Assembly (NCBI RefSeq): GCF_007923355.1
Contig: NZ_VOGO01000002.1
Location: forward strand, 1-64,000
Reading direction: 5' to 3'
DNA length: 64,000 nucleotides
From: Falsiphaeobacter marinintestinus
GTDB taxonomy: Bacteria > Pseudomonadota > Alphaproteobacteria > Rhodobacterales > Rhodobacteraceae
Shown here: piece by piece, positions 8,662 through 17,611 of the stretch
Position numbering within the stretch: the first letter of the stretch is position 1
Layout of the letters: every line of letters begins with the position of its first letter
The notes under the pieces: model-generated
The model's database searches: none
What the model was told of the DNA's origin: nothing
Seen by the model: only the letters and a program-made list of their open reading frames with translations
Made by a program: the position numbers and the translations under genes

Positions 8662-9807
8662 TCAGATAAGCGACGCAATCAACGCCCGTGTGTTGGCTGC
8701 GGTCAACTCGATCGGGTTGCCGCCACAGGATGGATCCTTCAGCGCGCCTTGCAGTATGGCTTCGGCGTCAGGGTCTGTCACGCCAAGGGCGGCAAGGCTT
8801 TCGGGGATATTCAACTGCGTATTGAGTTGACCGACAAAGTCATAGAACCCGTCGAACCCACCTTCGATGCCCAGATAGTTGGCTGCCATGTTCAGCCGGT
8901 CTTCGATGGCCGCGCGATTGAACCTGAGCACGGCCTGCATCACCACCGCATTCGTTGTGCCGTGATGCGTGTTATAGATCGCGCCGATCGGGTGGGACAC
9001 GGCATGGATCGCACCCAACCCTTTTTGAAACGCCGTCGCGCCCATCATTGCCGCCGACATCATATGCGAGCGCGCATCCAGATCTGTTGGCGTGGTGTAA
9101 GCGACAGGCAGGTTTTCTTTGACCAGGCGCAGACCTTCCAGCGCGATCCCCTGACTCATGGGATGATAATTCGGCGAACAGAACGCCTCAAGGCAATGGG
9201 CAAAGGCGTCCATTCCGGTGCCTGCCGTGATTGCGGCGGGCATACCCACGGTCAGTTCCGGGTCGGCGATCACCACCGATGGCAATACCTTGGGATGGAA
9301 GATGATCTTTTTCTCATGGGTCTGAGAATTGGTCAGCACGCTGGCCCGGCCGACCTCTGATCCGGTGCCAGCCGTGGTGGGCACCGCGATGTTGGGAAAG
9401 ATCGCCTCGGCATCGGCGCGGGTCCACCAGTCGCCAACATCCTCAAAATCCCAGACCGGGCGGGTCTGACCCGCCATAAAGGCCACCATCTTGCCCAGGT
9501 CCAGCCCCGATCCGCCGCCAAAGGCGATGACACCGTCATGGTTGCCAGCCTTGAAGGCCGCGACCCCCGCCGTCAGGTTCTGCTCGTTGGGGTTCGGGTC
9601 GACGTCGGAAAACAGCGCGCGGCCTAGCCCGGCGGCTTCCAGCAGATCAAGCGTGCCAGTGGTGATAGGCAGTCCAGCCAACCCACGATCAGTCACCAAC
9701 AGGGGGTTCTTGATCCCGGCGGCGGCGCAAGCCTCGGAGATTTCCGTGATACGTCCGGCGCCAAAGCGGATGGCGGTGGGGTAGGACCAGTTTGCAGTTG
9801 GGCTCAT
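8662..9807 (-). CDS. Iron-containing alcohol dehydrogenase (last gene of catabolic operon)
   Basis: 381 residues. The ATG at 9807 overlaps the stop of the aldehyde dehydrogenase gene (ATGA), which fixes the start. It is a group III, metal-dependent NAD(P) alcohol dehydrogenase: nucleotide-binding GGGSGLDLGK near residue 95, PTTAGTGSE near 140, and metal ligands in GTGMDAFAHCLEA and KGLGAIHAVSHPIG. It probably oxidises the alcohol group of the operon's substrate to an aldehyde, handed on to the adjacent dehydrogenase. Substrate identity is inference. Confidence 0.9.
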   Translation of the reverse strand: MSPTANWSYPTAIRFGAGRITEISEACAAAGIKNPLLVTDRGLAGLPITTGTLDLLEAAGLGRALFSDVDPNPNEQNLTAGVAAFKAGNHDGVIAFGGGSGLDLGKMVAFMAGQTRPVWDFEDVGDWWTRADAEAIFPNIAVPTTAGTGSEVGRASVLTNSQTHEKKIIFHPKVLPSVVIADPELTVGMPAAITAGTGMDAFAHCLEAFCSPNYHPMSQGIALEGLRLVKENLPVAYTTPTDLDARSHMMSAAMMGATAFQKGLGAIHAVSHPIGAIYNTHHGTTNAVVMQAVLRFNRAAIEDRLNMAANYLGIEGGFDGFYDFVGQLNTQLNIPESLAALGVTDPDAEAILQGALKDPSCGGNPIELTAANTRALIASLI

Positions 9808-11186
9808 GTCGTCACCTTTTTCAGATGGTAGGATTTGGGGCGGGTCAGGTTGTGGTATCCGATCACCGACAACCCGCCGCCGCGACCAGTTTGTTTGCAT
9901 CCGGTCCAGCACAGGCCCGGATCCAGATAATCGGCGCGGTTCATGAACACGGTGCCGGTTTCGATACGGTCGCCGACAGCCGCCGCCCGGTCGATGTCGC
10001 GGGTCCACAGGCTCGCAGTCAAACCGAAATCACTGTCATTCATCAGCCGGATCGCCTCATCATCATCCTTGACCGGCATGATGCCGACCACGGGGCCAAA
10101 GCTTTCTTCGCGCATCACCCGCATGTCGTGGCTGACATTGGTCAGGATCTGCGGTGTCAGATACGTCCCGCCATCGTCTTCGGCAAAGGTCTCGATATGA
10201 GCGACGGCACCGTCGGCCAGGGCTTCGGCGACTTGCATCCGGACCATATCAGCGAACCGCAAACTCGCCATCGGTCCCAGAGTGGTGTCCGGATCCAGTG
10301 GATTGCCCAGCTTGTATCCCTTCACAATGGCAACCGCTTTTGCCACGAAGGCCTCAAACAGGCTTTCATGCACATAGATCCGCTCAATGCCGCAGCAGCA
10401 CTGACCCGAATTGAACATCGCCCCGTCGATCAGCGTCTCAACCGCGGCATCCAGATCCGCGTCCTCCATGACATAACCGGGGTCCTTGCCGCCCAACTCG
10501 GTGCCCACCCCGGTAAACGTCCCGGCTGCGGCGCGTTCCATCGCTTGCCCGCCACTGACCGAGCCCGTGAAGTTCACGAAATCAAACGCATTGCCCGCGA
10601 TCAGAGCGCTGGTGGTGTCATGATCCAGAAACAGGTTCTGGAACACATCTGCCGGAATGCCCACAGACTGAAACGCCCGCGCCATCCGCTCGCCCACCAG
10701 CAACGTCTGAGTGGCGTGTTTCAAAACCACTGTGTTGCCCGCGATCAGCGCAGGAGCCACAGTATTGATCGCGGTCATGTAAGGATAATTCCAGGGCGCG
10801 ACCACCAGAACCACGCCCAACGGTACCCGTCTGATATAGCGCCGAAACGTCTCATCCTCGCCTACTGCGATGTCGGCCAATGCGGTTTCCGCAATTCCGG
10901 CCATATGGCTGGCGCGTTCGTTGAACCCGCCAAATTCACCGCCATAGCGCACCGGGCGTCCCATCATGCCCGCAAGCTCGGGCACAATATCGTCATTCAT
11001 CTCGCCCACGGCGGCGACACCGGCCTGCACCAAGGCAACCCGTTCTGCCAGAGGGCGCGCGGCCCATTCGGCCTGCGCGGCGCACGCCCGGGCAACTGAC
11101 TCAAACGCTACAGCTTGCGACACCGCTTCGCGCTCGGCAAACACCGACCCGTCAATCGGCGAGACACATGTCAGGATCTGACCCAT
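9804..11186 (-). CDS. NAD(P)-dependent aldehyde dehydrogenase
   Basis: 460 residues, Aldedh family. Visible motifs: APWNYPY (cofactor binding, about 117), the general base in ELGGKDPGYV (about 235), and the catalytic cysteine in FNSGQCCCGIERIYVHE (about 265-280). The family's usual length is 460-500. It would convert the aldehyde made by the downstream iron alcohol dehydrogenase to an acid. Translational coupling through a 4-base overlap supports joint function. About 100 bases with a dispersed repeat and a strong hairpin separate it from the ligase gene upstream. Confidence 0.92.
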   Translation of the reverse strand: MGQILTCVSPIDGSVFAEREAVSQAVAFESVARACAAQAEWAARPLAERVALVQAGVAAVGEMNDDIVPELAGMMGRPVRYGGEFGGFNERASHMAGIAETALADIAVGEDETFRRYIRRVPLGVVLVVAPWNYPYMTAINTVAPALIAGNTVVLKHATQTLLVGERMARAFQSVGIPADVFQNLFLDHDTTSALIAGNAFDFVNFTGSVSGGQAMERAAAGTFTGVGTELGGKDPGYVMEDADLDAAVETLIDGAMFNSGQCCCGIERIYVHESLFEAFVAKAVAIVKGYKLGNPLDPDTTLGPMASLRFADMVRMQVAEALADGAVAHIETFAEDDGGTYLTPQILTNVSHDMRVMREESFGPVVGIMPVKDDDEAIRLMNDSDFGLTASLWTRDIDRAAAVGDRIETGTVFMNRADYLDPGLCWTGCKQTGRGGGLSVIGYHNLTRPKSYHLKKVTT

Positions 11187-11222
11187 CCCATTCCTTCCAT
11201 TCTCGGACTACGTCGCCGCAGT

Positions 11223-11249
11223 CCTGCTTCTTTCTTGTTTCCAATACCC
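11223..11249 (-). repeat. Copy 1 of a dispersed 27-bp repeat
   Basis: On the minus strand this reads GGGTATTGGAAAC followed by AAGAAAGAAGCAGG. It matches the copy at 45288-45314 at 26 of 27 positions and the copy at 41772-41798 less well. It lies between the ligase and aldehyde dehydrogenase genes, next to a G+C-rich hairpin. Confidence 0.75.
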
Positions 11250-11258
11250 CGGGGAGCG

Positions 11259-11277
11259 CGAGGGGCGGCGCCCCTCG
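11259..11277. terminator. G+C-rich stem-loop inside the operon
   Basis: CGAGGGGC (11259-11266) pairs with GCCCCTCG (11270-11277) around a three-base loop. A short T run follows only on the plus strand, so termination of the minus-strand operon is doubtful. It may lower expression of the two downstream dehydrogenases or form one unit with the adjacent dispersed repeat. Confidence 0.5.
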
Positions 11278-11287
11278 TTTCGTGCCT

Positions 11288-12643
11288 TCAGGCTTTTTCA
11301 AACCCCCGGGCGATTTCGTAATCCGTCACGACACGGTTGAACTCTTCGATTTCCCATGCGGCGGCGCGGGCATAGTGCACCACGACCTCTTCTCCGAAAG
11401 CCTCGCGAAGCATCTCTGATCCCAGCAAAGCGTCGCGCGCATCGCGCAGGGTACGCGGGATATGATGCGTCGCATCGTCAGAATAGGCGTCACCGGCATA
11501 AGGATCGGGCAACACCAATTTCTCCTCGATACCTTTCAGCCCGGCGGCCAACATCGCGGCGCAGGCCAGATAGGGGTTCATGTCGGACCCAGGCGTGCGG
11601 CACTCAACCCGCACGGCCTTGGTTCCGTCGCCGCACAACCGGAAGGCAGCGGTGCGGTTGTCGACCGACCACACGGTCTGGGTCGGGGCGAAACTGCCCC
11701 GCGCAAACCGTTTGTAACTGTTTATGTAGGGCGCCAGAAAGCAGGTGTACTCCGAGGCATAGGTCAGCAACCCAGCCATGTAGTGATCCATCAATGCCGA
11801 TTTGCCCAACGGTCGATGCGGGTCAAAGAAAGCGTTTTTGCCGTCCTTCCACAAGGACTGATGCACATGCGCCGCGGAACCCACGCGGTCATGGTGCCAT
11901 TTCGGCAAAAAGGTCGCGGCATAGCCTTGCTGGTGCGCGATTTCCTTGATGCCGTGCTTGGCCAGCGTGTGGTGATCTGCTGTGGCCAGTGCTTCGGCAT
12001 AGCGAACATTCAGCTCTTCCTGACCGGCTTCGGCTTCGCCCTTGGAGCCTTCCACCGGGATGCCCATGGACCGCAGATGGTTGCGGATCGGGCGCATGAC
12101 CGGTTCTTCCTTCGACGTCTGGAAGATGTGGTAATCTTCGTTGTAGGTCGAAATCGGCTGCAGATCGCGGAACCCGCACCGGGCGATGTCGTCATGGGTG
12201 CCTGTGAACAGAAAGAACTCAAGCTCCGTCGCCATGATCGGAGTCAGCCCCATTGCTTCGGCACGGGCAATCTGACGCTTCAGGATTTCGCGTGGGGCAT
12301 GTGGCACCGGTTCATGGGTGTGGTGATCCAGCACATCGCACAACACCATCGCGGTGCCTTCCAGCCACGGTACAGGCCGTAGGGTGGACAGGTCGGGACG
12401 CATGACATAATCACCATAGCCGCGTTCCCAACTGGTCGAGGCATAGCCATCCGGTGTCGCCATATCCAGATCTGTCGCCAGCAGGTAGTTGCAGCAATGG
12501 GTTTCGCCCTCGGCGATATCCAGGAAGGCTTCGGCATGAAACCGTTTGCCCATCAGGCGGCCCTGCATGTCGATCATGCAGACCAGAATCGTATCCACCG
12601 ATCCGTCCGCGATCTGTGTCTTAAGGGTCTCATATGACAGCAT
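11288..12643 (-). CDS. Glutamine synthetase-like gamma-glutamyl ligase
   Basis: 451 residues. The start at 12643 has GGAGGTAG upstream. It belongs to the glutamine synthetase superfamily: beta-grasp N-terminus (1-110) and catalytic barrel with MATELEFFLF and EAEAGQEELNVRY metal-ligand glutamates, HVHQSLW, and NRTAAFRLCG/VECRTPGSDMNPYLA for nucleotide and glutamate binding. It is far from GlnA of nitrogen assimilation in the tyrosine-adenylylation region and fits the PuuA/GlnA4/IpuC type, which joins glutamate to an amine using ATP. Position within an operon encoding uptake, alcohol and aldehyde oxidation and an acyl-glutamate hydrolase supports this. The amine is unknown. Confidence 0.85.
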   Translation of the reverse strand: MLSYETLKTQIADGSVDTILVCMIDMQGRLMGKRFHAEAFLDIAEGETHCCNYLLATDLDMATPDGYASTSWERGYGDYVMRPDLSTLRPVPWLEGTAMVLCDVLDHHTHEPVPHAPREILKRQIARAEAMGLTPIMATELEFFLFTGTHDDIARCGFRDLQPISTYNEDYHIFQTSKEEPVMRPIRNHLRSMGIPVEGSKGEAEAGQEELNVRYAEALATADHHTLAKHGIKEIAHQQGYAATFLPKWHHDRVGSAAHVHQSLWKDGKNAFFDPHRPLGKSALMDHYMAGLLTYASEYTCFLAPYINSYKRFARGSFAPTQTVWSVDNRTAAFRLCGDGTKAVRVECRTPGSDMNPYLACAAMLAAGLKGIEEKLVLPDPYAGDAYSDDATHHIPRTLRDARDALLGSEMLREAFGEEVVVHYARAAAWEIEEFNRVVTDYEIARGFEKA

Positions 12644-12681
12644 GCGCTACCTCCGCGTTCAGCGCCCAAAATTTTTCGTCG

Positions 12682-12714
12682 AAAAATTTGGCCCGCGCTC
12701 AATTGCGGGCCAAA
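12682..12714 (-). terminator. Intrinsic terminator after dctP
   Basis: On the minus strand, TTTGGCCCGC (12714-12705) pairs with GCGGGCCAAA (12696-12687) around an eight-base loop, followed by a T run. It sits between dctP and the ligase gene, so the last three genes would be attenuated relative to the transporter. This is common after binding-protein genes, whose product is needed in excess. Confidence 0.8.
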
Positions 12715-12725
12715 TCCTGTTCTCG

Positions 12726-13760
12726 TCAGCCGTAGCGATAGGGCCGACCGGCCTTGACCATGTCGGCGTTGTAGCGCTTGAAGATCTCGACAACCTTCGC
12801 CTTGGTTTCCGACTCCGCAGCGATTTCGTCCCAGAACTTGACTGCGGCATCTTCGACGACGGCCCATTCGGCATCGGGGATTGTGGTCAGCTCCATCTTG
12901 GGGCCATTGACCCGCAATGCGGCTTCGCCACCCCAGTACCACCACTGACGATAGTAATGTGACTGATCACAGCAGACGCGGAACAGGGCCTGCAGGTCTT
13001 CCGGCAGTTCGTTCCAACGATCCATGTTGGCAAAGAACGACCCGGCCCATGCACCCGAGATGTTGTTGGTCAGGAAATAGTTGGTCACGTCGGCCCAACC
13101 CACGGTGTAATCTTCGGTGATGCCCGACCAGGCGATCCCGTCAAGTTCGCCGGTCTGCACGGCCACTTCGATGTCTTCCCAAGGCAACGTCACCGGCACC
13201 ACGCCGAACTGCGCCAGGAAGCGACCAGCCGTCGGGAAGGTGAAGACTCGCTTGCCTTTGAGGTCTTCAAGCGAGCGGATCGGATCTTTGGTTGCGAAAT
13301 GGCACGGATCCCAGGCACCAGCGCTGATGTGTTTCACGCCGACTTTGGAATACTCTTCGTCCCAGATCTCGTTCAGGCCGTACTGGTTGAACAACACCGG
13401 CACGTCCAGAGAATAGCGCGACGCAAATGGGAAATAGCCGCCGAACACGGTGACGTCCGTAGGCGACGCCATCGAGTCATCGTCCGATTGGACAGCGTCG
13501 ATTGTGCCGCGTTGCATGGCGCGAAACAGCTCCCCCGTCGGGACCAGCTGATCAGCATAGAACAGTTCGATCTGCATCCGGTCGCCAGCGATCATGTTGA
13601 ACATCTTGATCGCCGGATCAATGACATGCTCGGCCAGGGCAGCACCGGCATAGGTCTGCATCCGCCACTTGATAGTGGATTGCGCCAGTGCCGGAGTCGC
13701 CAGCGGTGCGGCCGCCGCGCCAAGCGCGGTGGTGGTCAGGAATGAACGTCTTGTTGTCAT
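12726..13760 (-). CDS. TRAP transporter substrate-binding protein (DctP family)
   Basis: 344 residues from the ATG at 13760, preceded by GAGGAAAG; a nine-codon extension is rejected. The N-terminus has a Tat-type signal (TTRRSFLTTTALG and cleavage after Ala-Leu-Ala), so it is periplasmic. The mature protein follows the DctP fold. The family arginine that clamps an acidic ligand is not obvious from inspection alone, and a WRMQTYAGA start and a WSGITEDY segment resemble TRAP proteins for 2-oxo acids or amine-like organics. It delivers the operon's substrate to the DctQM permease encoded 54 bases upstream. Confidence 0.9.
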   Translation of the reverse strand: MTTRRSFLTTTALGAAAAPLATPALAQSTIKWRMQTYAGAALAEHVIDPAIKMFNMIAGDRMQIELFYADQLVPTGELFRAMQRGTIDAVQSDDDSMASPTDVTVFGGYFPFASRYSLDVPVLFNQYGLNEIWDEEYSKVGVKHISAGAWDPCHFATKDPIRSLEDLKGKRVFTFPTAGRFLAQFGVVPVTLPWEDIEVAVQTGELDGIAWSGITEDYTVGWADVTNYFLTNNISGAWAGSFFANMDRWNELPEDLQALFRVCCDQSHYYRQWWYWGGEAALRVNGPKMELTTIPDAEWAVVEDAAVKFWDEIAAESETKAKVVEIFKRYNADMVKAGRPYRYG

Positions 13761-13814
13761 TTTTCTTTCCTCTCTGTCGGGGTTCAAGTCACGTGCCCTT
13801 TGCGGGCATTCTCG

Positions 13815-15134
13815 TTAATTTCCATATACGTACTGTGGCAACCACAGGGCGATCTGCGGGAACATCATGATGATGCCCAGCGCCACAACCATGATGATTA
13901 CAAACGGTACGATCGACCGATAGATATCCATCAACCCGATCTCGGGCGGGGCCATGGCGCGCATCAGAAACAGGTTATAGCCAAAGGGCGGCGTCATATA
14001 GGCGATCTGGGTGGTGATCGTGTACAGCACACCATACCAGATCAGATCAAATCCCAGCACCTTGACCAGCGGTACATACAGCGGCGCAACAATGACCAGC
14101 ATGGCGGTGTCATCCAGAAACGTGCCCATCAGGATAAAGCTGAGCTGCATCAGGATCAGGATCGTCCACGGATCCAACCCCATTTTTTCGGTGAACAGAT
14201 TGTCGATAGCACGCACCGCACCCAGCCCATCGAACACGGCACCAAAACCAAGGGCGGCCAGAATGATCCACATGAACATGCATGAAATCGCCATCGTCTG
14301 CCGCGTGCAGATTTTGAAGACTTTCCACGTCATTCGCCGTTTCAGGACAGACGCCACCAAAGCGGCAAGCGCTCCGATGGCCGAGCTTTCGACAAGCGAC
14401 GTCCAGCCGTTGACGAAGGGCACCATCATCGCGGCAAAGATCGCCAGCGGCAGCAGACCTGCGCCCAGCAGGCGCAGCTTTTCGGATCGGCTGACCTCAT
14501 GTGCGTCTTCCATTGCCGGCCCAAGTTCCGGCTGGATGCGGCACCGCAGCCAGATGTAGAGAATGAACAGCCCGGCCATCATTAGCCCAGGAACAACCCC
14601 CGCCAGCCATAATTGCCCGACCGGCTGGCGCGCGATCATTGCATAAAGCACCAGCACGACCGAAGGCGGTACAAGGATACCCAGACTGGATCCGGCCTGA
14701 ATTACCCCCGTCACCATGATCTTGTCATAGCCGCGGCGCAAAAGCTCGGGCAGGGCGATGGTGGCGCCAATGGCCATTCCGGCCACCGACAGCCCGTTCA
14801 TTGCTGATACCAGAACCATCAATCCGATGGTGCCGATAGCCAAACCACCATTCAGCGACCCCATCCAGACATGGAACATCCGGTACAGGTCGTCTGCCAG
14901 CCGGCTTTCGCTTAGCACGTAGCCCATGAAGATGAACATCGGCAGTGTCAGCAGCGGATACCATTTCATCAGCTTCATGGCAGCGGCAAACGGGATGTCA
15001 TACCCACCCGTGCCCCACAGTGCCAAAGCCGCAATGGCCCCGACAGCGCCGATGGCGCCAAAAACGCGCTGACCGGTCAGCAGCATCAGCATCATGGACG
15101 CAAACATGAAGATGGCGATGTATTCTTGGCTCAT
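13815..15134 (-). CDS. TRAP transporter large permease (DctM family)
   Basis: 439 residues. The start at 15134 overlaps the dctQ stop (ATGA). About 11-12 hydrophobic segments, with DctM signatures such as PMFIFMGYVLSES, GSSLGILVPPSVVLVLYAM and GTFLDDTAMLVIVAPLYVP. It is the sodium-coupled channel of the tripartite uptake system and acts in the inner membrane with the DctQ subunit encoded just upstream. The family usually has about 425-440 residues, so it is full length. Confidence 0.95.
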   Translation of the reverse strand: MSQEYIAIFMFASMMLMLLTGQRVFGAIGAVGAIAALALWGTGGYDIPFAAAMKLMKWYPLLTLPMFIFMGYVLSESRLADDLYRMFHVWMGSLNGGLAIGTIGLMVLVSAMNGLSVAGMAIGATIALPELLRRGYDKIMVTGVIQAGSSLGILVPPSVVLVLYAMIARQPVGQLWLAGVVPGLMMAGLFILYIWLRCRIQPELGPAMEDAHEVSRSEKLRLLGAGLLPLAIFAAMMVPFVNGWTSLVESSAIGALAALVASVLKRRMTWKVFKICTRQTMAISCMFMWIILAALGFGAVFDGLGAVRAIDNLFTEKMGLDPWTILILMQLSFILMGTFLDDTAMLVIVAPLYVPLVKVLGFDLIWYGVLYTITTQIAYMTPPFGYNLFLMRAMAPPEIGLMDIYRSIVPFVIIMVVALGIIMMFPQIALWLPQYVYGN

Positions 15135-15730
15135 GCCCGCGCATCCTCTGGAAGGGGTATTTCGATCTCGTGCCCGTTTATCCGGGCGATATCCTTCAGC
15201 AATTCCGAAATCGCTTGCAGCAGCATCAGGAAAAAGCCCAGCACCATGATCGACTTGATGGGCCAGATGAACGGACGCCACGCGGTTGAAGACCGCTCAA
15301 GCCGTCCGACTTCCTCGCTGCCGGTCAAAAGCCCGGTGAAATAGGCGATTGGGTCGGTGCCCCAATAGCCCAGGGAATAGGCGCTTGAGCCCAGCCCGCC
15401 ATACAGCAGAATGCCAAGATAGAAGATCAGGAACAGGACGGTGAAGGCATCGAACCAGGCTTTCCGCCGGTCGCTCCACGCGTGATAAAACAGATCCATC
15501 CGCACGTTCGACCCCAGCTGGATCGAATACGGCCCGCCCAGAATGTAATAGGTCACCATGGCGAATTGAGCCATTTCCAGCGTCCACATCGATGGCAGCA
15601 AAAACGTCTTCGAGATCGAGGACCACAGCAGGATCCCCATCATGACAAACAGGCCCCACATCATCACCAGTCCGATGCGCCGGTTCATACCGTCGACAAT
15701 CCGGACATAGAGGGCCATCGCGCCGATCAT
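15131..15730 (-). CDS. TRAP transporter small permease (DctQ family)
   Basis: 199 residues, four transmembrane segments (about 20-40, 60-80, 100-120, 155-180). The motif GGPYSIQLGSNVRMDLFYHAW in the second and third segments is typical of DctQ proteins. The start at 15730 overlaps the stop of the hydrolase gene by four bases, so Q, M and the hydrolase are translationally coupled. It has an insertion of about 25 residues (TGLLTGSEEVGRLERSSTAW region) before the last membrane segment. Confidence 0.92.
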   Translation of the reverse strand: MIGAMALYVRIVDGMNRRIGLVMMWGLFVMMGILLWSSISKTFLLPSMWTLEMAQFAMVTYYILGGPYSIQLGSNVRMDLFYHAWSDRRKAWFDAFTVLFLIFYLGILLYGGLGSSAYSLGYWGTDPIAYFTGLLTGSEEVGRLERSSTAWRPFIWPIKSIMVLGFFLMLLQAISELLKDIARINGHEIEIPLPEDARA

Positions 15731-16503
15731 TCCATGTCCCCTTCAGCGAACCCGGCCAGCGTCGCATGCAGCCATGGAGCCAACACCGTAGCCCATGCGG
15801 TTTGGTCATCGGCCGTCGTGATTAGATCGTTGCGGATTTCCAGCATCACGTTCAGAAGCCCGTTGTTCACACCCTGTATGTCCAGAGTATGCGCGACTCC
15901 GTCCGATGCGGCATAGGGTTCATTCAACCGGACGTCATATTCAAACTCTGCAGGCTTGGCCGCCAACATGGCCTGCGCAAACCGGTCGTCTCGCCCGTGC
16001 AGAATGCCCAGTTCCACCGGGCGCGGAGCCCCGTGGTAAACGGGTGTAAAACTATGAACGGTCACCATCAGATCCAGATGCCCGCGACGGGCGGTGATTT
16101 CGCCAGACAAATGGTCGCGAAACGGGACGTACACCTGATCGATACGGGCCTGCCGTTCCGCATCAGACAGATCGGCATTCCCCGGTATATCGTGAACTTC
16201 GCTGCGGGCCGGGATCGAATCATGGGCCTCAGGAGGGCGGTTGCAGTCATAGACCAGACGCGAGATCTGGCCATGCACCAATGGGGCATCCATGATTTTT
16301 GCCAGTTCAAAAGCCACACCCAAAGCGCCCGGATCCCACGCGATATGGCTGCACAGAACGTCCGAGGGCAATCCGAGATCACCCAAACTTGCCGGAATGC
16401 GGCACGACGCGTGCTCGCAAACGATCAGAGTCCGGGCATCCGGTGACGCTTCCGTCACCTGAACAGCCTGACCAAACGTCGAATCTTTTGGCATCCCCAT
16501 CAT
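15727..16503 (-). CDS. N-formylglutamate amidohydrolase family protein (first gene of operon)
   Basis: 258 residues, Pfam FGase family. Motifs: LIVCEHASCRIP near residue 27, SRLVYDCNRPPEA near 80, TVHSFTPVY near 150 and LEIRNDLI near 225. These contain the zinc-ligand and catalytic residues (Glu, His, Arg). Family members release glutamate from N-formylglutamate or hydrolyse related N-acyl amides. There is no histidine-utilisation (hut) gene nearby. Within this TRAP/ligase/dehydrogenase operon it more likely cleaves a glutamylated intermediate. Three ATG codons in the first four positions leave the exact start open by a few residues. Confidence 0.85.
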   Translation of the reverse strand: MMGMPKDSTFGQAVQVTEASPDARTLIVCEHASCRIPASLGDLGLPSDVLCSHIAWDPGALGVAFELAKIMDAPLVHGQISRLVYDCNRPPEAHDSIPARSEVHDIPGNADLSDAERQARIDQVYVPFRDHLSGEITARRGHLDLMVTVHSFTPVYHGAPRPVELGILHGRDDRFAQAMLAAKPAEFEYDVRLNEPYAASDGVAHTLDIQGVNNGLLNVMLEIRNDLITTADDQTAWATVLAPWLHATLAGFAEGDME

Positions 16504-16616
16504 GTGAAAACATTTCTACCGAAGAGCACGGCCCGTCAATAATTTTTCTGTAAGACTTTCGTCAGGCGTCATCGCTGTGTAATGATTTGTTCAGAAACTG
16601 ATCGGACCGTTTGCCC

Positions 16617-17474
16617 ATGGCCACAATTGCCGAGATCCTGAAAGCCCGTGATACCGACATGACCCGGGCAGAGCGGCAGTTGGCCAGCGCGATCCTCGAC
16701 AATTATCCGATCCCCGGATTGGGCAGTATTACCGAACTGGCCGAAATGGCTGGCGTGTCGTCGCCCACTGTGGCGCGCATGGTGCAAAAGATCGGGTTCT
16801 CGGGATATCCCGAGTTTCAGGCCGCCCTGCGCGATGAACTGAGCGAGATTATCTCAAGCCCGGTCGACAAGCACCCTCATCAGGTTCCCGATTTGCCGGC
16901 TGAACACATGCTGAACCGCTATGCCCAGGCCGCAGCCGACAACATGCGCGCCACGCTTGATCGGATCGATCCGGCGGATTTTGATGCGTTGTGCCAGCAA
17001 ATCGTCGACCCCGACCGCCGGATTCAGATTGCGGGTGGGCGGCTTAGCGGAACATTGGCGCAAACCCTGTACCTGCACCTACAGATGATCCGGCCCGATG
17101 TGTTCCTGATTCCCCAGCAGGCGTCATGGCCGCATTACGTGCTGGACCTTGGCCCGCGCGACACGCTGATCCTGTTCGATATTCGACGCTATGAAAATGC
17201 CACGTTGTTGCTGGCCGAGATGGCGCATGAAAAGGGCGCCGAGGTCATTTTGTTCACCGATCAGTGGCGCTCTCCGGTGCAGCGGGTTGCCAAACACACC
17301 TTCGCGGCGCGCATCACGGTCCCGTCAGCGTGGGATTCGATGCTGGGCCTGCTGCTGCTGGTCGAAAGCGTCATCGCGGCCACGCAAGAGGCGCAGTGGG
17401 AAACCGTCAAGGCCCGCACGGACGAACTTGAAACGGCATTCGACCGGACTCGGTTGTTTCGCAAGTTCACTTGA
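16617..17474 (+). CDS. RpiR/MurR-family transcriptional regulator
   Basis: 285 residues from the ATG at 16617 (a TTG six bases upstream is less likely). An N-terminal RpiR-type helix-turn-helix (about 5-80; LAEMAGVSSPTVARMVQKIGFSGYPEFQAAL) is followed by a SIS sugar-isomerase-like sensor domain (about 125-260; IQIAGGRLSGTLAQTLYLHL, DTLILFDIRRYENATLLLAE). It is divergent from the amidohydrolase-TRAP-ligase operon across a 113-base gap, which indicates that it controls that operon. RpiR sensors usually bind phosphosugars, but related regulators in Rhodobacterales govern amine and amino acid catabolism. Confidence 0.9.
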   Translation: MATIAEILKARDTDMTRAERQLASAILDNYPIPGLGSITELAEMAGVSSPTVARMVQKIGFSGYPEFQAALRDELSEIISSPVDKHPHQVPDLPAEHMLNRYAQAAADNMRATLDRIDPADFDALCQQIVDPDRRIQIAGGRLSGTLAQTLYLHLQMIRPDVFLIPQQASWPHYVLDLGPRDTLILFDIRRYENATLLLAEMAHEKGAEVILFTDQWRSPVQRVAKHTFAARITVPSAWDSMLGLLLLVESVIAATQEAQWETVKARTDELETAFDRTRLFRKFT

Positions 17475-17611
17475 CTGGCGGGCGACTGCAGTGATCGATT
17501 CGAAGGCGACTTTTGGCGCGTTACACCGTAAACTGCTCAAAACAATTGCACTTGTTCCGGGGTTGCAAGATTGTAACCGGGAGCGATTTCAAAACAAGGG
17601 ATTCCAAATTC

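Noticed and set aside
9792-11099. Plus-strand frame of 435 codons opposite the aldehyde dehydrogenase gene.
   Set aside because: Antisense shadow in high-G+C DNA: rich in His, Arg and Gln, no ribosome-binding site and no family motif.
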